Below, in pieces: positions 61,649-64,000 of a stretch of DNA of 64,000 nucleotides. Source of the stretch: Trichomonas vaginalis G3 (taxonomy: Eukaryota > Parabasalia > Trichomonadida > Trichomonadidae). The first letter of the stretch is position 1. The number at the start of each line of letters is the position of its first letter. The translations under genes and the position numbers were made by a program. The notes beneath the pieces are model-generated. The model was given only the letters and a program-made list of their open reading frames with translations. It ran no database searches and had not been told where the DNA came from. The stretch spans positions 3,720,001 through 3,784,000 of the forward strand of contig NC_067205.1 in assembly GCF_026262505.1 (NCBI RefSeq). Reading direction: 5' to 3'.

Positions 61649-62290
61649 TAAACAGAAATTCATCAAAAGTGACACCTCAGAAAAGCTAAAATATTGAATT
61701 TTTTGGAACTTTTGATAGAGCACGTTTTAAATATTAATTACAGTAAATGTATATTTTGTAAAGATTCTTTTTAATAAAAAAATAAAATTTTGAAGAAGAA
61801 CACAAATCTTCTGAAAAATAATATCACATAAACTCATATTATTTTCTAATATATAACTATTTTATATAAAAATCAAATTCAATGATCTTAAAAGCGAAGG
61901 ATAAACCTCAAAATTTACGAATATAATGAGTGGGAAATATAATGCTTATCTACATAAAACCATATGAAATATCAATTTTTGCTTTACGCCTATTCCCACT
62001 CATTATATTCGTAAATTTTGAGGTTTATCTTTCGCTTTTAAGATCATTAAATTTGATTTTTATATAAAATAGTTATAATTAGAAAATAATATGAGTTTAT
62101 GTGATATTATTTTTCAGAAGATTTCATTCTATATGCCTATGAAAAGTACTCACAAAACTAACTTTTTCTTAATTATAATTAAATCTAGAATATTGTATTA
62201 TGCTTAGTATTATTTCATTTTTCTCATTCAATTTAGAATTTACAATTGTCAAAAAATTGAGAGCTGTCACTTTTGATGAATTTCTGTTTA
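61649..62290. mobile_element. Palindromic non-coding element, copy 2 (shorter, TA ends)
   Basis: Same ends and TA flanks as 40285-41525, in reverse orientation relative to it: here the CCTCAGAAAAGC arm comes first and the GAGAGCTGTCAC arm last. The centre is deleted compared with copy 1, leaving 642 bp. It is inserted in element C and separates coding sequence on the two sides, so it arrived after element C. Confidence 0.9.
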
Positions 62291-62603
62291 TTACAGTTTC
62301 ACCAACGTTTGCATTTGTTATGTCAAACATTTCTCTTCTTACTTCATGAGGTACTGAACGTCTATGATATAAGTCAATAGCAACGTCATTTAAAGGAAAT
62401 GCTCTTGCATGGACTTCGTCCTCGCCGCGTTGCGGCTTTATGAACTCATGAATTCTATCATAACTTATTGCACCATTATAGTCATTGAGGATGTCAGCGA
62501 GTGCTTTTTTGTTTGTCGCGTAATGTTTTGCAACATCTATGTTAGCTTCTGTAAGAAGTTGTTTTATTTCCGAGTGTTCTAACTTAGACAACTTCCGATA
62601 CAT
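62291..62603 (-). pseudogene. Unknown protein, N-terminal part, interrupted by the palindromic element
   Basis: MYRKLSKLEHSEIKQLLTEA, then ADILNDYNGAISYDRIHEFI and RRSVPHEVRREMFDITNANV. Mostly helical; a SAP- or helix-turn-helix-like start is possible but not shown. A small GC hairpin (GCCG..CGGC, about 62427) lies inside the coding region. The coding sequence meets the palindromic element at about 62290. Confidence 0.5.
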
Positions 62604-62692
62604 CTTTAGTAGGAAATAAAAAAATTTCTTAGAAAAAAATTAGCTTAGATTTTTTAAGGCTATTTTTAAAATATTTCGAACTTTTTATTATA

Positions 62693-63166
62693 ATGAAACA
62701 CATGCAAGATTGCAAGTTCTTTTCATACAATGCTCTCGCTACTGCCATCAAGAATGAGTTCAATAATGCTTCAAATGTTAATGTTATCTTTAACAAGAAG
62801 TTTGTGAAAGAATCTAAGTTCGGTCAGTATGTCAGACCATTAGCTATCGTCATTGACCGCAAACGTTATACTTCACAAGAGTTAGCAGTAGTTTTGAAAC
62901 AAAAGAGTTTCTTCGTGAATGTCAAAGATACTCATTATACTGTTATAAAGAACTCTAACGTTGACTTCTTCAGTATTGCTATGAATCTTTCCGAACAGAA
63001 AGAATATAAGAAGGGTGAAACATCTGTGAAATATTATCCTTCATCTCTGAAGACAATAACGAACAAAGATGTTATACAGAAATTCTTACCAAAGATTGAA
63101 GAAGCTTCTATTGACATTGACGAAGGAAGTGAAATGGTTGAAGAAATAGACCCTGAAGCTATTTAA
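62693..63166 (+). CDS. Unknown 157-aa protein with acidic tail
   Basis: MKHMQDCKFFSYNALATAIK, a middle with alternating strands (RPLAIVIDRKRYTSQELAVV, SFFVNVKDTHYTVIKNSNVD) and an acidic end DIDEGSEMVEEIDPEAI. Small, beta-rich and acidic at the end, so an SSB-like protein is one possibility among several. The frame looks whole. It is preceded by an AAGATTTTTTAAGG-like T-rich stretch and followed by AAATATATTTTTGG. Confidence 0.5.
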   Translation: MKHMQDCKFFSYNALATAIKNEFNNASNVNVIFNKKFVKESKFGQYVRPLAIVIDRKRYTSQELAVVLKQKSFFVNVKDTHYTVIKNSNVDFFSIAMNLSEQKEYKKGETSVKYYPSSLKTITNKDVIQKFLPKIEEASIDIDEGSEMVEEIDPEAI

Positions 63167-63328
63167 GCAAAAATATATTTTTGGTGAAGAGGTGAGATCT
63201 CACCCGTTTTTTCACCTCTTTTTTCACCTCATTCTCTCTTCGTTAATGTTGTCGTGACTTTATCGTTAATGTTGTCGTGACTTCTTCGTTAATGTTGTCG
63301 TGACTTCTTCGTTAATGTTGTCGTGACT
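63167..63328. repeat. Spacer with GGTGAGATCTCACC palindrome and TTCGTTAATGTTGTCGTGAC repeats
   Basis: The palindrome is at 63191-63204 beside AAATATATTTTTGG, mirroring 87-122 and 27606-27640. About four 25-bp units of TCGTTAATGTTGTCGTGACT follow (63238-63330). Confidence 0.85.
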
Positions 63329-64000
63329 TCATTCTTCCTCTTTGAAGATATCGAAATATTCTGTTATTTTTTCCTTCAGTAATGTTAAGTCTTCTTTGAA
63401 TGTAAGTATTGTGCAACCTTTGATGTCATAGTGTGTTTGAGGTAACGTATCTTGAACTATTTGTTTCACATCTTCATTCGGTGTCATTGAAATCGGTAAG
63501 TTTTCACGATAGAACCAGTTTCTGTCAGATTTATATATCTTAGCTAAGTCATAAAAGCTCTTGTTGTTTCTTCTGACTAAATGTAACATAACCATATCTT
63601 TATCTTCTTCATTTTCCAACTCTTCAGTATATATCATATACTTATAGCTCTTTTCCTTTCCTTTTGGTACTGAACGTGGTATTCTTTTCTGTATGCTTTT
63701 GTCTTTGGATTCAATGACTTCATCTTTTGCATGAAGTTCCTTTTCCATCTCTCCACGTTCTGCTTTATATAGTTCATCTAACATCATGAAAATATAACAA
63801 GCATAACGGGGCCAAGCCCACATTGCTACAGCATTTACTAAAAGTCTATGAACAATAATAATCAAACCAGGAGCCAAATTCTTGCGATTTTCGTACGGAA
63901 TCTCTTCCCCCGGTTTTCCGAGGGAAGCAATCATATGAGGAAATTCTTCTAAAAGTTCTTTTGTCTGTTGGTTTTCAAACCAATGATATGCTTGCTTTGT
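63329..64000 (-). CDS. KilA-N/Bro-type protein with internal hairpin module (runs past the window end)
   Basis: Homologue of 28458-29283: HHWFENQQTKELLEEFPHM, then IASLGKPGEEIPYENRKN over the hairpin, VHRLLVNAVAMWAWPRYACY (KilA-N pattern), a coiled coil EREMEKELHAKDEVIES-like, and the C-terminal domain KYMIYTEELENEEDKDMVML to the end KEKITEYFDIFKEEE. The N-terminus lies beyond 64000. The visible frame is whole. Likely a DNA-binding regulator of the element. Confidence 0.75.
   Translation of the reverse strand, partial: TKQAYHWFENQQTKELLEEFPHMIASLGKPGEEIPYENRKNLAPGLIIIVHRLLVNAVAMWAWPRYACYIFMMLDELYKAERGEMEKELHAKDEVIESKDKSIQKRIPRSVPKGKEKSYKYMIYTEELENEEDKDMVMLHLVRRNNKSFYDLAKIYKSDRNWFYRENLPISMTPNEDVKQIVQDTLPQTHYDIKGCTILTFKEDLTLLKEKITEYFDIFKEEE
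63904..63927 (-). repeat. GC hairpin inside the Bro coding region, element C copy
   Basis: On the coding strand CTTCCCTCGG, loop AAAA, CCGGGGGAAG; nine Watson-Crick pairs and one U-G pair in RNA. Same codon position as in 28684-28707. Confidence 0.85.

Larger units (their letters stand above)
53780..64000 (-). mobile_element. Maverick/Polinton element C (fossil, runs past the window end)
   Basis: Holds a double-jelly-roll capsid gene, membrane and basic core-type proteins, a family-X-like protein, polymerase B with exonuclease and palm motifs, and a Bro gene related to that of B. Its polymerase and capsid are only distantly like those of A and B, so it is a different Maverick lineage. The left boundary is uncertain; ACTAACGTACAC-type repeats at 53800-53850 precede the first gene. 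A palindromic element (61649-62290) is inserted in it. Partly broken: roughly eight to ten breaks; several small genes look whole. Confidence 0.75.

Noticed and set aside
1-64000. Ordinary host genes, ribosomal RNA genes or telomere repeats
   Set aside because: None recognised on either strand; every supportable gene belongs to a mobile element.

Overview
The window is AT-rich, without introns or any gene I recognise as an ordinary host gene, and is built almost wholly of mobile DNA. Stacked Maverick/Polinton virus-like elements, Mutator-like (MULE) transposons with roughly 10-bp target duplications and long-armed palindromic elements together suggest a parabasalid, most likely Trichomonas vaginalis or a close relative. 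That identification is an inference from content only.

Layout. 1-6111 is the end of a Maverick (element A, minus-oriented): GC-palindrome repeats, a jelly-roll-like family called X here, DNA polymerase B, a small amphipathic protein, a 120-aa protein, a 43-aa membrane microprotein, an adenine methyltransferase and a terminal hairpin. 6112-16504 is AT-rich DNA with two tandem arrays and a MULE transposase gene split by a 3.4-kb transposon that carries an rve-type integrase and arrays made of long palindromes. 16505-40283 is a second, nearly full-span but heavily broken Maverick (element B) with matching inverted ends: methyltransferase, structural genes, a phage-collar-like fibre, integrase, HNH nucleases, KilA-N/Bro genes, a GIY-YIG-like gene, a tRNA-like sequence, packaging ATPase, SF3 helicase and major capsid protein. 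40285-41525 is a palindromic element with TA ends. 41640-52650 holds nested DNA transposons, chiefly a 9.2-kb MULE (43237-52459) with very long inverted arms, which itself contains a 1.2-kb element; both have 10-bp target duplications. About 53780-64000 is a third Maverick (element C): capsid, membrane, basic core-like and polymerase B genes and a Bro gene, invaded by a second copy of the palindromic element.

How the parts work together. In the Mavericks, polymerase B or SF3 helicase would replicate the element, the integrase would insert it, the A32-like ATPase would package it into a capsid of double jelly-roll MCP plus minor proteins, and the fibre would contact a target. All three are treated as fossils; A and B share nearly identical gene blocks, so they look young. 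The strongest unexplained signal is a family of GC-rich palindromes: between genes they are centred on GAATTC, while inside the coding region of several Bro genes a hairpin with the same arms and an AAAA loop is kept by paired base changes although the encoded residues differ. Other notable signals are a MULE whose upstream region resembles ubiquitin-like and UBA domains, tandem arrays built entirely of hairpins (one with its loop flipped), and several unrelated arrays with periods near 111-125 bp.
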